From NCBI RefSeq assembly GCF_030433855.1, contig NZ_JARUXC010000004.1, positions 62,001-126,000 on the forward strand: a stretch of 64,000 bases of DNA, in the 5' to 3' direction. Numbering within the stretch: the stretch's first letter is position 1; each line of letters starts with the position of its first letter. This document shows positions 8,348 through 16,982 of this stretch, one piece after another. The position numbers and the translations under genes are program-made. Source of the DNA: Agreia sp. PsM10 (GTDB lineage Bacteria; Actinomycetota; Actinomycetes; Actinomycetales; Microbacteriaceae). The notes below the pieces were generated by a model. It worked only from the letters and a program-made list of their open reading frames with translations, made no database searches and was not told the origin of the DNA.

Positions 8348-9375
8348 CCCGCGATCTGCTCAGCTCGTCGACGATCCGGCGTGCTCGACGACGGCGCTCG
8401 GTTCTGATGGTCGTGGGCCTCGGGATGCTCGTGGTCGCGCTGGGTGCTCTGTCTCTGCTTCTCGGCAAGGCATCTCTCACGCCCGCCGAGGTGGTCGGCG
8501 CGCTCGTGGGTCAGGGCGACCGGATGACCGGCTTCGTGATCGGTGAGCTTCGTCTGCCCCGCCTGCTTACTGCGGTCGTCGTCGGCGGATGCCTCGGTAT
8601 GGCTGGAGCTCTCTTTCAGGCGACGCTTCGCAATCCGCTCGCGAGTCCCGACATCATCGGGGTCACGGCGAGTGCCAGCGTCGTAGGGGTTCTCGGCATC
8701 GTGTCGTTCGGGCTGAGTGGTTACGGCCTCGCGCTCACCGTCGTGCTGGGGTCGCTTCTCGCCGCCGCAGTGATGTACCTGCTCGCGTGGCGAGACGGGT
8801 TGAGTGTCTATCGTCTTGTTCTGGTCGGCATCGGCATCGCGGCCATCTGCGCCGGAATCGTGTCCTTTGTGCTGAGTCGCAGCGACATCCGTGATGCCCA
8901 GCTGGGCCTGGTGTGGGTCACGGGCAGTCTCAACAATTCGAGTTGGGACGCCTTGATCCCGGTCGGCGTGAGCGCCGCTGTCATCATGGCGCTGGTCGCC
9001 GTTCTCCGCCGTGCTCTCTCTGTGCTCGAACTCGGTGACGACACGGCGGCAGGTCTCGGTGTGCCCATCGAACGCACCCGTCTGGCGGTCATCGTCTGTG
9101 CCGTCGCCCTGACCGCCGTCGCCGTATCCATCTCCGGACCGGTGGCATTCGTGGCGCTGGCATCCGGACAGATCGCGCGCCGGATGCTGGGGCGAGGCGG
9201 CGCCGGCATCGTCCTGTCCGGGTTCGTGGGGGCGGTCGTTCTCCTCGCCTCCGACCTCGTCGCCCAGTTCGCTTGGCCCTCCCTCACGTTTCCTACGGGG
9301 GTGGTCACCGGGCTGGTGGGTGCACCCTTCCTCATTTGGCTGCTCGTCCGTGGCAGAACCCGCTCCGAAGGCTGA
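8344..9375 (+). CDS. FecCD-family siderophore ABC permease (second subunit)
   Basis: A 343-residue paralogue of the preceding permease with the motifs ELRLPRLLTAVVVGGCLGMA, QATLRNPLASPDIIGVT and SGPVAFVALASGQIARRMLG. Translation begins at GTG 8344 within the GTGA overlap with the upstream stop. The two permeases would form the heterodimeric channel through which the siderophore complex enters the cytoplasm. Confidence 0.92.
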   Translation: MTRDLLSSSTIRRARRRRSVLMVVGLGMLVVALGALSLLLGKASLTPAEVVGALVGQGDRMTGFVIGELRLPRLLTAVVVGGCLGMAGALFQATLRNPLASPDIIGVTASASVVGVLGIVSFGLSGYGLALTVVLGSLLAAAVMYLLAWRDGLSVYRLVLVGIGIAAICAGIVSFVLSRSDIRDAQLGLVWVTGSLNNSSWDALIPVGVSAAVIMALVAVLRRALSVLELGDDTAAGLGVPIERTRLAVIVCAVALTAVAVSISGPVAFVALASGQIARRMLGRGGAGIVLSGFVGAVVLLASDLVAQFAWPSLTFPTGVVTGLVGAPFLIWLLVRGRTRSEG

Positions 9376-9378
9376 CCG

Positions 9379-10188
9379 ATGACCGCAGACCGAACAACGC
9401 CGCCGCATTCCCTTGCGGCATCCGAACTCTCGCTGGGCTATCGAGACCGGCCGATCATCGACGGGCTCACCGTCGAGATCCCGGATGCCCGGATCACGGC
9501 GATCGTCGGACCGAACGCCTGCGGCAAATCGACCCTGCTGCGCGGGCTTTCCCGGCTGCTCGCTCCCGGCGCCGGCCAGGTGCTGCTCGACGGACGCGAC
9601 ATCCACAGCATGGCGACCCGTGACGTCGCGACCCTCCTGAGCCTCCTTCCTCAGACGCCGCAGGCGCCCGACGGCATCAGCGTCGCCGACCTGGTGGGGC
9701 GGGGTCGCTACCCGCATCAGGGCTGGTTCCGAAAGTGGACCGATGACGACGACGACATCGTCGAGTCGGCGATGGAGGCGACCGGCGTACGCGATCTGGC
9801 CGATCGCAGCGTCGACGAACTGTCGGGCGGGCAGCGGCAGCGCGCGTGGATCGCGATGGCGCTCGCCCAGCGCACCGATCTGCTCCTGCTCGACGAACCG
9901 ACGACGTACCTCGATATAACCCACCAGATCGAGGTGCTCGACCTGCTCGTCGATGTGAACGCCTCCGGCACCACGGTGGTGATGGTGCTGCACGACCTGA
10001 ACCTCGCGTCGCGCTATGCCGACCATATGATCGCGATGCGCGATGGCCGCGTCGTGGCCGAGGGTGCACCGGGCGAGGTCGTGACCCCGCAGCTCATGCG
10101 CGACGTCTTCGAGCTCGACGCACTTGTGCTTCCTGACGCTGTCACGGGGTCACCCACCGTCGTGCCGCTAGGGCGCCACCACCGGTGA
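9379..10188 (+). CDS. Iron-siderophore ABC transporter ATP-binding protein
   Basis: A 269-residue ABC ATPase of the FepC/FecE class. Walker A is GPNACGKSTLL (about residue 49), the signature is LSGGQRQRAWIAMALA (about 147), Walker B is LLLLDEPTTYLDITHQ (about 170), and the switch histidine lies in VLHDLNLASRYAD. Only three bases separate it from the second permease. Its 3' end overlaps the convergent oxidoreductase gene by 21 bases. Confidence 0.93.
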   Translation: MTADRTTPPHSLAASELSLGYRDRPIIDGLTVEIPDARITAIVGPNACGKSTLLRGLSRLLAPGAGQVLLDGRDIHSMATRDVATLLSLLPQTPQAPDGISVADLVGRGRYPHQGWFRKWTDDDDDIVESAMEATGVRDLADRSVDELSGGQRQRAWIAMALAQRTDLLLLDEPTTYLDITHQIEVLDLLVDVNASGTTVVMVLHDLNLASRYADHMIAMRDGRVVAEGAPGEVVTPQLMRDVFELDALVLPDAVTGSPTVVPLGRHHR

Positions 10189-11184
10189 AGGCTGCGATTC
10201 CTTCGCTGCCTCGGCGAACGCGTTCACCCCGGTGAGCTCGGCCGACAGTGTCCACAGCCGGGCGGCGTCGTCGCGGTCGATGGCGTGGGCATCCACCCCC
10301 GCGAAGCGGGCCGTCGGGCTGCCGGCGACGGTGGGCTCGGCGATGTCGCAGTCCTCGCAGTAGACGCCGCCCATTCCCTCGAGCTGCGGTGACGTCGCGG
10401 CCCACGTCGAGGTGGCCGCGCCCTGGGCGGGAGTCTTGAAGCGCTCGTTCACGGTGCCGTCCTCGGTGATCCAGCCCGAGGCGATCATCTCCTCGCGGGG
10501 CAGGTGCCGCTGCAGCTCCGTCATGATGCCGCCCGGATGCGCCGCGAAGGCCCTGACGCCGAACGGCGCCCCCAGCGCATCCAGCTGCACGGCGAACAGG
10601 CTGTCGGCCGTCTTCGCCTGGCCGTACGCCTGCCACTTGTCATAGCCCGACGTGAACTGCGGGTCGTCGAAGCGCATCGGGCTGAGCTTGTGGCCGAATG
10701 ACGAGAGCGCCACGACGCGGGCTCCTCCGCCTGAGACGAGGGCGGGCCACAGCAGGTTGGTGAGCACGTAATGGCCCAGGTGGTTGGTGGCGAACTGCGA
10801 CTCCCAGCCGTCGCCCACCCGCGCCTCGGGCGAGGCCATGATCGCCGCGTTGTTGATGAGGATGTCGAGGCCCTGCCCCGAGGCGAGGTAGCGCTCGGCG
10901 AAGGAACGCACGCTGGCCAGATCAGACAGGTCGAGGCTGTCGACGGCCACGCCCATAAGACCGCGCTCCTCGAGGGTCTGCCGGGCCACGTCGGGGCGGC
11001 GGGCCGGAACGACCACCTGCGCACCGGCATCCGACAGCGCAGCGACCGTCTCGATGCCGAGCCCCGAGTAGCCGCCCGTGACGACGGCCGTCTTGCCGGT
11101 GAGGTCGATGCCCGCCAGCACATCGCTCGCCGTCGATCGGTCGGTGAATCCGGAGGGAAGCGCGTGCTGGGGAGTCGTTGTCAT
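10168..11184 (-). CDS. Short-chain dehydrogenase/reductase (retinol-dehydrogenase-like)
   Basis: A 338-residue NAD(P)-dependent oxidoreductase with a Rossmann N-terminus TGGYSGLGIE (about residue 37), the NNAAIMA motif (about 112), a catalytic Ser in VALSSFGHK and the YDKWQAYGQAK Tyr-x-x-x-Lys pair (about 190). It is longer than the classical 250 residues and resembles the retinol-dehydrogenase/light-dependent protochlorophyllide-reductase-like subgroup. Substrate is unknown. The ATG follows TACGCT by six bases, so the transcript is probably leaderless. Confidence 0.87.
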   Translation of the reverse strand: MTTTPQHALPSGFTDRSTASDVLAGIDLTGKTAVVTGGYSGLGIETVAALSDAGAQVVVPARRPDVARQTLEERGLMGVAVDSLDLSDLASVRSFAERYLASGQGLDILINNAAIMASPEARVGDGWESQFATNHLGHYVLTNLLWPALVSGGGARVVALSSFGHKLSPMRFDDPQFTSGYDKWQAYGQAKTADSLFAVQLDALGAPFGVRAFAAHPGGIMTELQRHLPREEMIASGWITEDGTVNERFKTPAQGAATSTWAATSPQLEGMGGVYCEDCDIAEPTVAGSPTARFAGVDAHAIDRDDAARLWTLSAELTGVNAFAEAAKESQPSPVVAP

Positions 11185-11190
11185 TGGTCA

Positions 11191-11196
11191 AGCGTA
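11191..11196 (-). promoter_or_regulatory. -10 hexamer of a leaderless promoter for the SDR gene
   Basis: TACGCT on the minus strand, then six bases and the ATG at 11184. It is only 17 bases from the -10 of the divergent thioesterase gene. Confidence 0.5.
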
Positions 11197-11212
11197 TGCC
11201 TGTTTCGGGGGC

Positions 11213-11218
11213 TAGATT
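11213..11218 (+). promoter_or_regulatory. -10 hexamer of a leaderless promoter for the thioesterase gene
   Basis: TAGATT followed by six bases (C then five G) and the ATG at 11225. Divergent from the SDR promoter. Confidence 0.5.
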
Positions 11219-11224
11219 CGGGGG

Positions 11225-11770
11225 ATGCACCTCTTCTTCCGCACGGTCTGGTACCAGTGGCGCGCCCGAACGAGGCGTCGCGTCGGAACGTTCGACGTCG
11301 CATCCACCCCGTTTCGCGTGCTGCCCAGCGACCTCGACCTCTTCAGGCATATGAACAACGGCGTCTACCTGTCGATCCTCGACCTGGGCAGGCTCGACAT
11401 GCTCGTGCGCAGCGGCATCTGGGCGATCGTCAACGGCCGCGGCTGGTACCCGGTGGTCGTCGCCGAGACCATCAGCTTTCGCAAGTCGCTCACCCTGTGG
11501 CAGCGCTTCGATGTGGAGTCGCGCGTGCTCGGCTTCGACGACAAGGCCGTCTATGTGGAGCAGCGCTTCACCGTCGACGGCGAGATCTGCGCGCAGGCGT
11601 TCATCCGCGGCCGGTTCCTGAAGCGCAGCGGTGGCGTGGTTCCGATGCACGAGCTTCTGGATGCCGTGGGCCCGATCCCTGCGGAGGTCACGGTTCCGGA
11701 ATGGCTGCACGAGTGGGGCCAGACCACGGCGCTCCCCGCCACGAAGGCTCCCGCCCCGAGCAAGTGGTGA
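11225..11770 (+). CDS. Hotdog-fold acyl-CoA thioesterase-like protein
   Basis: A 181-residue protein with the 4-hydroxybenzoyl-CoA-thioesterase-type hotdog motif SDLDLFRHMNNGVYLSILDLG near residues 38-58; the Asp/His/Asn pattern is typical. PVVVAETISFRKSL and the later strand pattern complete the fold. Such proteins hydrolyse acyl-CoA thioesters, but the specificity is not readable. It is divergent from the SDR gene and separated by 40 bases, so the two may share regulation. Confidence 0.82.
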   Translation: MHLFFRTVWYQWRARTRRRVGTFDVASTPFRVLPSDLDLFRHMNNGVYLSILDLGRLDMLVRSGIWAIVNGRGWYPVVVAETISFRKSLTLWQRFDVESRVLGFDDKAVYVEQRFTVDGEICAQAFIRGRFLKRSGGVVPMHELLDAVGPIPAEVTVPEWLHEWGQTTALPATKAPAPSKW

Positions 11771-11793
11771 CGCGCGGGGTGAGAGGTACCGCT

Positions 11794-11833
11794 GCGGTCA
11801 GTAGTCCCCGGTGCGCCGGTACCTACTGTCCGC
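11794..11833. repeat. Dispersed repeat family C (40-nt palindrome), copy 1
   Basis: A 40-base imperfect palindrome with arms GCGGTCAGTAG and CTACTGTCCGC around a CCGGTGCGCCGG centre. Copies of exactly the same length lie at 46391-46430 and 62408-62447, all between genes. Confidence 0.75.
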
Positions 11834-11909
11834 GGCAGGGACAGTCAGCTGCGAGCCCCGCGCGACTAGTCTGGGTGGCACATCGCATCCGCTTCGTCAG
11901 GGGAGAACA

Positions 11910-12266
11910 ATGAGCACGATTCCAGGGATCGACCCGTCTGCGCCGCCCAGCGGCACCGGATGTGTGGAGTGCCTCGAGACCGACGACCAGTGGTGGTTCC
12001 ACCTGCGTCGCTGCGCCCAGTGCGGCCACATCGGATGCTGCGACAGCTCGCCCAACCAGCACGCCTCGAAGCACGGCGCTGACACGGGGCACCCGATCAT
12101 CCAGAGCTTCGAGCCCGGGGAGGACTGGGTCTGGAGCTTCGAGACCAACGAGTACTACGACGGGGCGCCGAAGCTCGCCGATCCCGACAGTCATCCCCTC
12201 GACCAGCCCGTTCCCGGGCCCGCCGGGCGTGTGCCGGCGAACTGGCAGGAATTGTTGAACCAGTAG
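11910..12266 (+). CDS. UBP-type zinc-finger domain protein
   Basis: A 118-residue protein consisting of one zf-UBP domain: CVECLETDDQWWFHLRRC, CAQCGHIGCCD and HASKHGADTGHPI supply the Cys/His zinc ligands in the order known for the ubiquitin-binding ZnF-UBP fold. Bacteria lack ubiquitin, so the ligand is unknown. A Na+/H+ antiporter gene follows in the same direction; I recall this neighbour pair from other actinobacteria, so a regulatory partnership is plausible. The start is supported by GGGGAGAA just upstream. Confidence 0.85.
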   Translation: MSTIPGIDPSAPPSGTGCVECLETDDQWWFHLRRCAQCGHIGCCDSSPNQHASKHGADTGHPIIQSFEPGEDWVWSFETNEYYDGAPKLADPDSHPLDQPVPGPAGRVPANWQELLNQ

Positions 12267-12281
12267 GGGAGTTGGTCTCCT

Positions 12282-12344
12282 CGTTCCCTGAGCCTGTCGA
12301 AGGGGACCGGTTTGGAGGATTCCCTTCGACAGGCTCAGGCAACG
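12282..12344. repeat. Dispersed repeat family A, inverted pair between zinc-finger and antiporter genes
   Basis: One arm, CGTTCCCTGAGCCTGTCGAA, begins at 12282; the inverted arm TTCGACAGGCTCAGG lies at 12325-12339. The pair can fold into a stem of about 20 bp between the two genes. Confidence 0.8.
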
Positions 12345-12362
12345 GCAAAGAGGGAGGGCGCG

Positions 12363-13955
12363 ATGGAAGACTCCGTCGTCACGATCATCTGGATCGTCTC
12401 GTTCGTGGTGGTCACCGTCACCGTCAGCGGCCTGACCCGGCGCATCGGCTGGTCTGCCCCCGTGTCGCTGGTGCTCGTCGGCGCCGTGGCCTCGTTCATC
12501 CCCGGTGTGCCACACCTCGAGATCGAGCCCGACCTCATCCTCTACGGACTGCTGCCCCCGCTGCTCTTCGCGGCGGCCATCCGCACGTCGTTCGTCGACG
12601 TGCGCGCCCGGCGCGACGGCATCCTGCTTCTGTCTGTCGGCCTCGTCGCCTTCACGGTGGTCGTCGTCGGGTTCACGGCCTGGCTGATCATCCCGGCGAT
12701 CACGCTCGCGGCGGCGTTCGCGTTCGGCGCCGTGGTCGCGCCGACCGATGCCGTGGCCGTCACCGCCGTCGCCGGTCGGCTCGGTCTGCCACGGCGACTC
12801 GTGACCGTGCTCGAGGGCGAGAGCCTGCTGAATGATGCCACCGCCCTGGTCGCCCTCAACGCGGCGGTGCTGGCGATGGTCAGCATCATCAATCCGTGGA
12901 TGGTGGCCTTCGATTTCGTGGTCGCCGTCGTGGTGGGCGTGGCCGTGGGTCTCGGTGTGGGATGGGTGCTGGCCAAGATCCGGCAGCAGCTGCGCGCCCC
13001 CGTGCTCGATACGAGCCTGTCGCTGGTCACGCCGTATCTCGCGTTCATCCCCGCGCAGCTGTTCCACGGTTCCGGCGTGCTGGCCGTCGTCGTGGCCGGA
13101 CTGTTCCTCGGCTACCGCTCGCCGGTCATCCAGACGGCCGAGGCGCGCATCGCCGAATCGATCAACTGGCGCACCATCCAGTTCCTGCTCGAGAACGCCG
13201 TCTTCCTGCTCATGGGCCTCGCGCTGGCCGAGATCTTCGACGGCGTCGTCGACTCGGGCCCCGGATTCTGGCCCACGGTGGGCATCTCGGCCATCATCCT
13301 GCTCGCACTTCTCGTGTCGCGCGTGGTCTGGATGCTCATCACCACCTCGGTCTATCGGTTCGGCCCCCAGTGGTTGCGCGGCCGGGGATGGAGCTGGCGC
13401 ACCGGGATCGCGGTGTCGTTCGCGGGCATCCGGGGTGTGGTCACGCTGGCGGCCGTGTTCCTGCTGCCGGAGGAGACGCCGAACAGGGAGTTCCTGCAGT
13501 TCCTCGCGTTCGTCGTCGTGGCGGGCACGCTGGTCGAGGGGCTGGGGCTGCCCTGGCTCATCCGCCGACTTCGCCTCCCTCCGCCCGACGTCGAGCAGGA
13601 GCGCGGAGAGACGCAGCGGCTCATGGTCGAGGCGCAGACCGCGGGGCTCGACCTGCTCGAGCAGCAGGAGCTCGACGGCGTCGAGCCGGGCGTCGTCGAG
13701 AGGCTGCGCACGAACGCGCGCTTTCTCGCCGAGGCGCTCGAGAACCCGCCCGAGGGAGATCGCGAGACGCGGCCCGCGTCGTACAACAGGCTGCGCCGGC
13801 TGATGGTGCAGGCCGAGCGGCAGGCGGTGCTCGACGCCCGGGCGGAGGGTCGCTACCAGGAGCGGGCGGTGAAGACGACGCTGGCGTTCATCGACGCGGA
13901 GGAGTCCGCGCTCGACATGCACAAGCCGCCGAAGCCGGGCTCGAACCTCACCTGA
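12363..13955 (+). CDS. Na+/H+ antiporter, CPA1 (NhaP/YjcE) family
   Basis: A 530-residue membrane protein with about 12 hydrophobic segments followed by a hydrophilic C-terminal tail (about residues 415-530). Family motifs are LPPLLFAAAIRTSF, VVAPTDAVAVTAVAGRLGLP, EGESLLNDATALV (ion-binding Asp) and FAGIRGVVTLAAVF. It exchanges cytoplasmic sodium or potassium for protons. The ATG at 12363 is chosen because GAGGGAGGG lies a few bases upstream. The charged tail may be regulatory, perhaps with the neighbouring zinc-finger protein. Confidence 0.92.
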   Translation: MEDSVVTIIWIVSFVVVTVTVSGLTRRIGWSAPVSLVLVGAVASFIPGVPHLEIEPDLILYGLLPPLLFAAAIRTSFVDVRARRDGILLLSVGLVAFTVVVVGFTAWLIIPAITLAAAFAFGAVVAPTDAVAVTAVAGRLGLPRRLVTVLEGESLLNDATALVALNAAVLAMVSIINPWMVAFDFVVAVVVGVAVGLGVGWVLAKIRQQLRAPVLDTSLSLVTPYLAFIPAQLFHGSGVLAVVVAGLFLGYRSPVIQTAEARIAESINWRTIQFLLENAVFLLMGLALAEIFDGVVDSGPGFWPTVGISAIILLALLVSRVVWMLITTSVYRFGPQWLRGRGWSWRTGIAVSFAGIRGVVTLAAVFLLPEETPNREFLQFLAFVVVAGTLVEGLGLPWLIRRLRLPPPDVEQERGETQRLMVEAQTAGLDLLEQQELDGVEPGVVERLRTNARFLAEALENPPEGDRETRPASYNRLRRLMVQAERQAVLDARAEGRYQERAVKTTLAFIDAEESALDMHKPPKPGSNLT

Positions 13956-13976
13956 GGGCGCCCGCCGCTCGCGAGT

Positions 13977-14034
13977 GTTGCTCGGGGCGACGGATGTTGC
14001 CGGTCGCCCGGCAACATCTGTCGCGATAAGCAAC
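13977..14034. terminator. Long palindrome between convergent genes, probable bidirectional terminator
   Basis: Arms GACGGATGTTGCCGG (13989-14003) and CCGGCAACATCTGTC (14008-14022) pair across a four-base loop, and outer segments GTTGCT/AGCAAC extend the stem to about 27 positions with mismatches. It lies between the antiporter and the convergent acetyltransferase. No T-run follows, so it may instead be a repetitive palindrome. Confidence 0.6.
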
Positions 14035-14040
14035 AGTCGC

Positions 14041-14691
14041 CTACGGCCTGAGGAGTTCGGCTTGGGCTGCCGCTGCGCCGTGCACGTCAAGGGACCAGTC
14101 CGGGCGGGCGAAGTTCTCTCGCTCGAGGCGGAGCTTCTGCATCGTGTTGCGCTCGCCCGGGCGGGGCTCGACCTCCGTTTGTCCATCGTCGAGATAGCCC
14201 AAGCGGTGCGAGACACCGAGCGAGGATTCGTTCCACGTGGCCGCACTCGACTCAGCCGCCTCGACGGCGAGATGGTCGAAGGCGAAGAGCAGGATGGCGG
14301 CCCGCATCTCGGTTCCGAACCCCTGGCCCTGCGCTGACCGCGTGAGCCAGGAGCCCGACGAGATGGTCTTCGTGCGGGCGAGGTTCTCGGCCCGAACGTC
14401 CTGCATGCCGATGACGCGGCCTTCGTGCAGAACGACGAAGTCGAGGGTCCAGGTGCCGGGCTGCACGGTGGTGCGGAGGTGCCAGTGGTACTTCGCGAAG
14501 TCACGGGCGAGCTGCTCGGGCTCGGCGTCGGTCCACGGCGAATCGAACGGCATGCGATCGGCAGGGTGGATGCCCGCCAGCACGGCCTCGACGACGGCCG
14601 GAAGATCGTCGTCGCGCATCAGCCGCAGCTCGAGCCGGGGCGTGCGGAGCCGCAGGCCGAAGAGGGGCCACACGTCGTCGAGGGTCAGCAT
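14041..14691 (-). CDS. GNAT-family N-acetyltransferase
   Basis: A 216-residue protein of the RimJ/RimL-like GNAT type: RLRTPRLELRLMRDDDLPAV at the N-terminus, the acetyl-CoA pyrophosphate-binding motif RSAQGQGFGTEMRAAIL near residue 122, and the C-terminal SSAATWNESSLGVSHRLGY segment where the family has N-x-x-S. It should acetylate an amine on a protein terminus or small molecule. TACTCT lies eight bases before the ATG, suggesting a very short leader. Confidence 0.87.
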   Translation of the reverse strand: MLTLDDVWPLFGLRLRTPRLELRLMRDDDLPAVVEAVLAGIHPADRMPFDSPWTDAEPEQLARDFAKYHWHLRTTVQPGTWTLDFVVLHEGRVIGMQDVRAENLARTKTISSGSWLTRSAQGQGFGTEMRAAILLFAFDHLAVEAAESSAATWNESSLGVSHRLGYLDDGQTEVEPRPGERNTMQKLRLERENFARPDWSLDVHGAAAAQAELLRP

Positions 14692-14721
14692 GGTGCCCCA
14701 GAGTACTCGACGCCGCGGGCG

Positions 14722-15363
14722 TCAGGCGGTCGCGCGGTGACGGCGGATGCGGCGAACCACGAGCCATACGACCACGCCGGCGATCGCCGCGTAGACGACG
14801 TAGTTGAGATAGTCGCTGTACTTCTCGATGAGCTCGTACTGCGTTCCGAGGGCTGCGCCGAGGCCGATCAGCAGGCCGTTCCAGATGGCGCTGCCCGCGA
14901 TCGTGAAGATGCTGAAGCTCACCAGGTTCATGCGCTCGGCGCCGGCGGGAAGGGAGATGAGGCTGCGCACGCCCGGAATGAACCGGCCGAAGAACACGGC
15001 CGACTTGCCGTGCCGTGAGAACCACGACGCGGCCTTCTCGAAGTCCTCTTTGTCGACGAGCGGCAGCTTCGACAGCCCCGCGATCGCCCTGTCCATGCCG
15101 AGCTTGGCGCCGAGCCAGTACAGAACGAGCGAACCCACGTAGGCGCCCAGCGTGCTGGTGATCACCACGAGCACGATGCTCAGCTCGCCGCGCTGCGCCA
15201 GAAAACCCGCGAGCGGCAGGATGACCTCGCTCGGAATGGGCGGGAAGACGGTCTCGATCAGGGTGAAGAGCCCCACGCCCCACTCGCCGATGCCTTCCAT
15301 CAGGGTGAGCGCGAAGCCGGCGAGCCCGCCGAGCTCGGTGGGGTTGCCTGCTGTTCGAATCAT
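14722..15363 (-). CDS. DedA-family membrane protein
   Basis: A 213-residue integral membrane protein of the DedA/SNARE-associated family. ETVFPPIPSEVILPLAGFLA and the FFGRFIPGVRSLISLPAG motif are diagnostic. The family is now linked to undecaprenyl-phosphate and phospholipid flipping across the membrane. A later in-frame start (MEGIGEW) is possible, but the ATG at 15363 with GAAGAG upstream is preferred. It lies 30 bases upstream of the acetyltransferase gene and may be cotranscribed. Confidence 0.9.
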   Translation of the reverse strand: MIRTAGNPTELGGLAGFALTLMEGIGEWGVGLFTLIETVFPPIPSEVILPLAGFLAQRGELSIVLVVITSTLGAYVGSLVLYWLGAKLGMDRAIAGLSKLPLVDKEDFEKAASWFSRHGKSAVFFGRFIPGVRSLISLPAGAERMNLVSFSIFTIAGSAIWNGLLIGLGAALGTQYELIEKYSDYLNYVVYAAIAGVVVWLVVRRIRRHRATA

Positions 15364-15400
15364 CTCTTCAAGGGTGGCATGCCCGCGACAGCCCAGCCTC

Positions 15401-16333
15401 CTAAGGGGCTGGGAACAGCGCGCCCCGAAGCGCGGCGGCCTGCGCCCGCCAGAACCGTCGCGAGACGGGCTTCTCTGCGAACAGCACGTCGAAGCCGTGG
15501 AACGCCCCTTTCACCACGGTGCTCTCGCAGGGCACGCCGGCCTCGCGCAGCCTGCGCGCGTACTCGAGATCCTCCTCGAGGAAGAGGTCGAGCGACCCCA
15601 CCCCGATCCACGCGGGCGGCAGACCCGAGAGGTCGTCGCGCCGCGCGGGCGCCGCGTAAGGCGAGATGCCGGGACCGCCGGGGGCGGTGCCGAGGTACGA
15701 CGACCAGCCGTAGCGGTTGCTGCCCGGGGTCCAGATGCGCACGGAGCGGGTGTCGAGATCGTCGCGCAGAGCCGTGCGGTCGTCGAGCATGGGATACACC
15801 AGCAGCTGGAAGGCGGGAGTGATCTCGCCCCTGTCATGCGCATAGAGGGCGAGTGCCGCGGCGAGTCCGCCGCCCGCGCTCGCGCCTCCGATGGCGATGC
15901 GCTCGGGGTCGACCCCCCGCTCGACCGCATGCTCGGCGAGCCAGCTGAGGCCGGCGTAGGCATCCTCGATCGCGGCGGGCGACGGATGCTCGGGGCCGAG
16001 CCGGTAGCGCAGGCCTACCACCGTGATCCCCAGCGTACGGGCGAAGTCGATGCTGGAGCGCTCATCCTGGACGGGGTCGCCCTGGAGGAAACCACCGCCG
16101 TGGATCCAGAACAGCGCGGGCGCCGGCCCGGTCAGCGTTCTCGGTCGGTACACCCGCAGCGAGACGGCAGGACCTCCGGGAGCGCCGGGCACCGTGATCT
16201 CGTCGATCAGCATGTCCTCGGGCGTGGTCGGCGTGCGCTGCGGAACGCGGCTCATCACCGACACCACTCGCGGCCCGAACGAGAACCGCGGAATGAAGCG
16301 GCCGATAGCGAGATCCGGGTGAAAGGCGCTCAT
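15401..16333 (-). CDS. Alpha/beta hydrolase of the hormone-sensitive-lipase (family IV esterase) type
   Basis: A 310-residue cytoplasmic esterase. The oxyanion motif IHGGGFLQG (about residue 78), the nucleophile motif GGASAGGGLA (Ser about 152), the acid in GSLDLF and the catalytic His in GAFHGFD complete the HSL-type site; it likely hydrolyses short acyl esters. The ATG at 16333 is chosen over one 30 bases upstream because GAGGAGG stands just before it. No signal peptide. Confidence 0.88.
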   Translation of the reverse strand: MSAFHPDLAIGRFIPRFSFGPRVVSVMSRVPQRTPTTPEDMLIDEITVPGAPGGPAVSLRVYRPRTLTGPAPALFWIHGGGFLQGDPVQDERSSIDFARTLGITVVGLRYRLGPEHPSPAAIEDAYAGLSWLAEHAVERGVDPERIAIGGASAGGGLAAALALYAHDRGEITPAFQLLVYPMLDDRTALRDDLDTRSVRIWTPGSNRYGWSSYLGTAPGGPGISPYAAPARRDDLSGLPPAWIGVGSLDLFLEEDLEYARRLREAGVPCESTVVKGAFHGFDVLFAEKPVSRRFWRAQAAALRGALFPAP

Positions 16334-16380
16334 GAGTCCTCCTCGATTGACGCAACCGTACAACAGTCTCCGGTACGAGC

Positions 16381-16716
16381 TCAGCTCGAGATCATCGCGA
16401 TCCGCACCGTGACGTCGGCCTGCACGCTCGTGCGGGCGAGCAGGTCGACGATGTGGTCGTGGGCTGCGCGACCCGTCTGGTGGGCGGGCACGCGCTCGTC
16501 GACGCCGATGACCGCGGTGACGGTCGTACCCTGCTCGCCCGCCTCCACACTGATCAGCGGGGCCGGAACGGCGGGTGCGGGGACGACGGCTGCGCCGACC
16601 TCCTCGGCGACGACCTCGACGATGGGGGCGCTCGAATAGATGGCGGTCACGCCGTCGACATCACGGAGGGCCTTCTCGATCTCGACTGCGAGCGCGCTCG
16701 CGGGGGAATCGGCCAT
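16381..16716 (-). CDS. Small Asp23/Gls24-like hypothetical protein
   Basis: A 111-residue protein whose alternating strand/helix pattern (LAVEIEKALRDVDGVTAIYS, then VTAVIGVDERVPAHQTGRAA and VTVRIAMISS) resembles the Asp23/Gls24 fold found in the gene cluster just downstream, although conservation is weak. The ATG at 16716 has AGAGGA eight bases upstream; a longer start at 16734 lacks this. It is divergent from csbD across 266 bases that may hold promoters for both. A role in envelope stress is inferred from location. Confidence 0.65.
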   Translation of the reverse strand: MADSPASALAVEIEKALRDVDGVTAIYSSAPIVEVVAEEVGAAVVPAPAVPAPLISVEAGEQGTTVTAVIGVDERVPAHQTGRAAHDHIVDLLARTSVQADVTVRIAMISS

Positions 16717-16982
16717 GCGGGTGTTCCTCTGCATCAGGCTCGGGTCGAACTCCCCCGAGCGGGTTCGGCATGCAGCCGTTTCTCAGCTTTTTCGCACGCC
16801 TGGGGCGTGACGATCGGGCGTCGACATGCGTCCTACGGGTAAGAGTCGCACACACGGATTTCTTCATCGAAGTCTTGACAGGAGTCGATGTCGTCGGTTT
16901 CGACATCGACCCGCGAACGTGGACGACTCCCGCCGGCCGCACCCGCGAACCGGGCGAACCCGAGAAGAACAGGAACGACATC

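Noticed and set aside
8170-10026. A 618-codon antisense frame across the second permease and ATPase genes
   Set aside because: Shadow of the siderophore operon; no domain or start signal.
11823-14504. An 893-codon open frame antisense to the zinc-finger and antiporter genes
   Set aside because: Its composition is Asp/His/Arg-rich filler and it crosses two well-supported genes.
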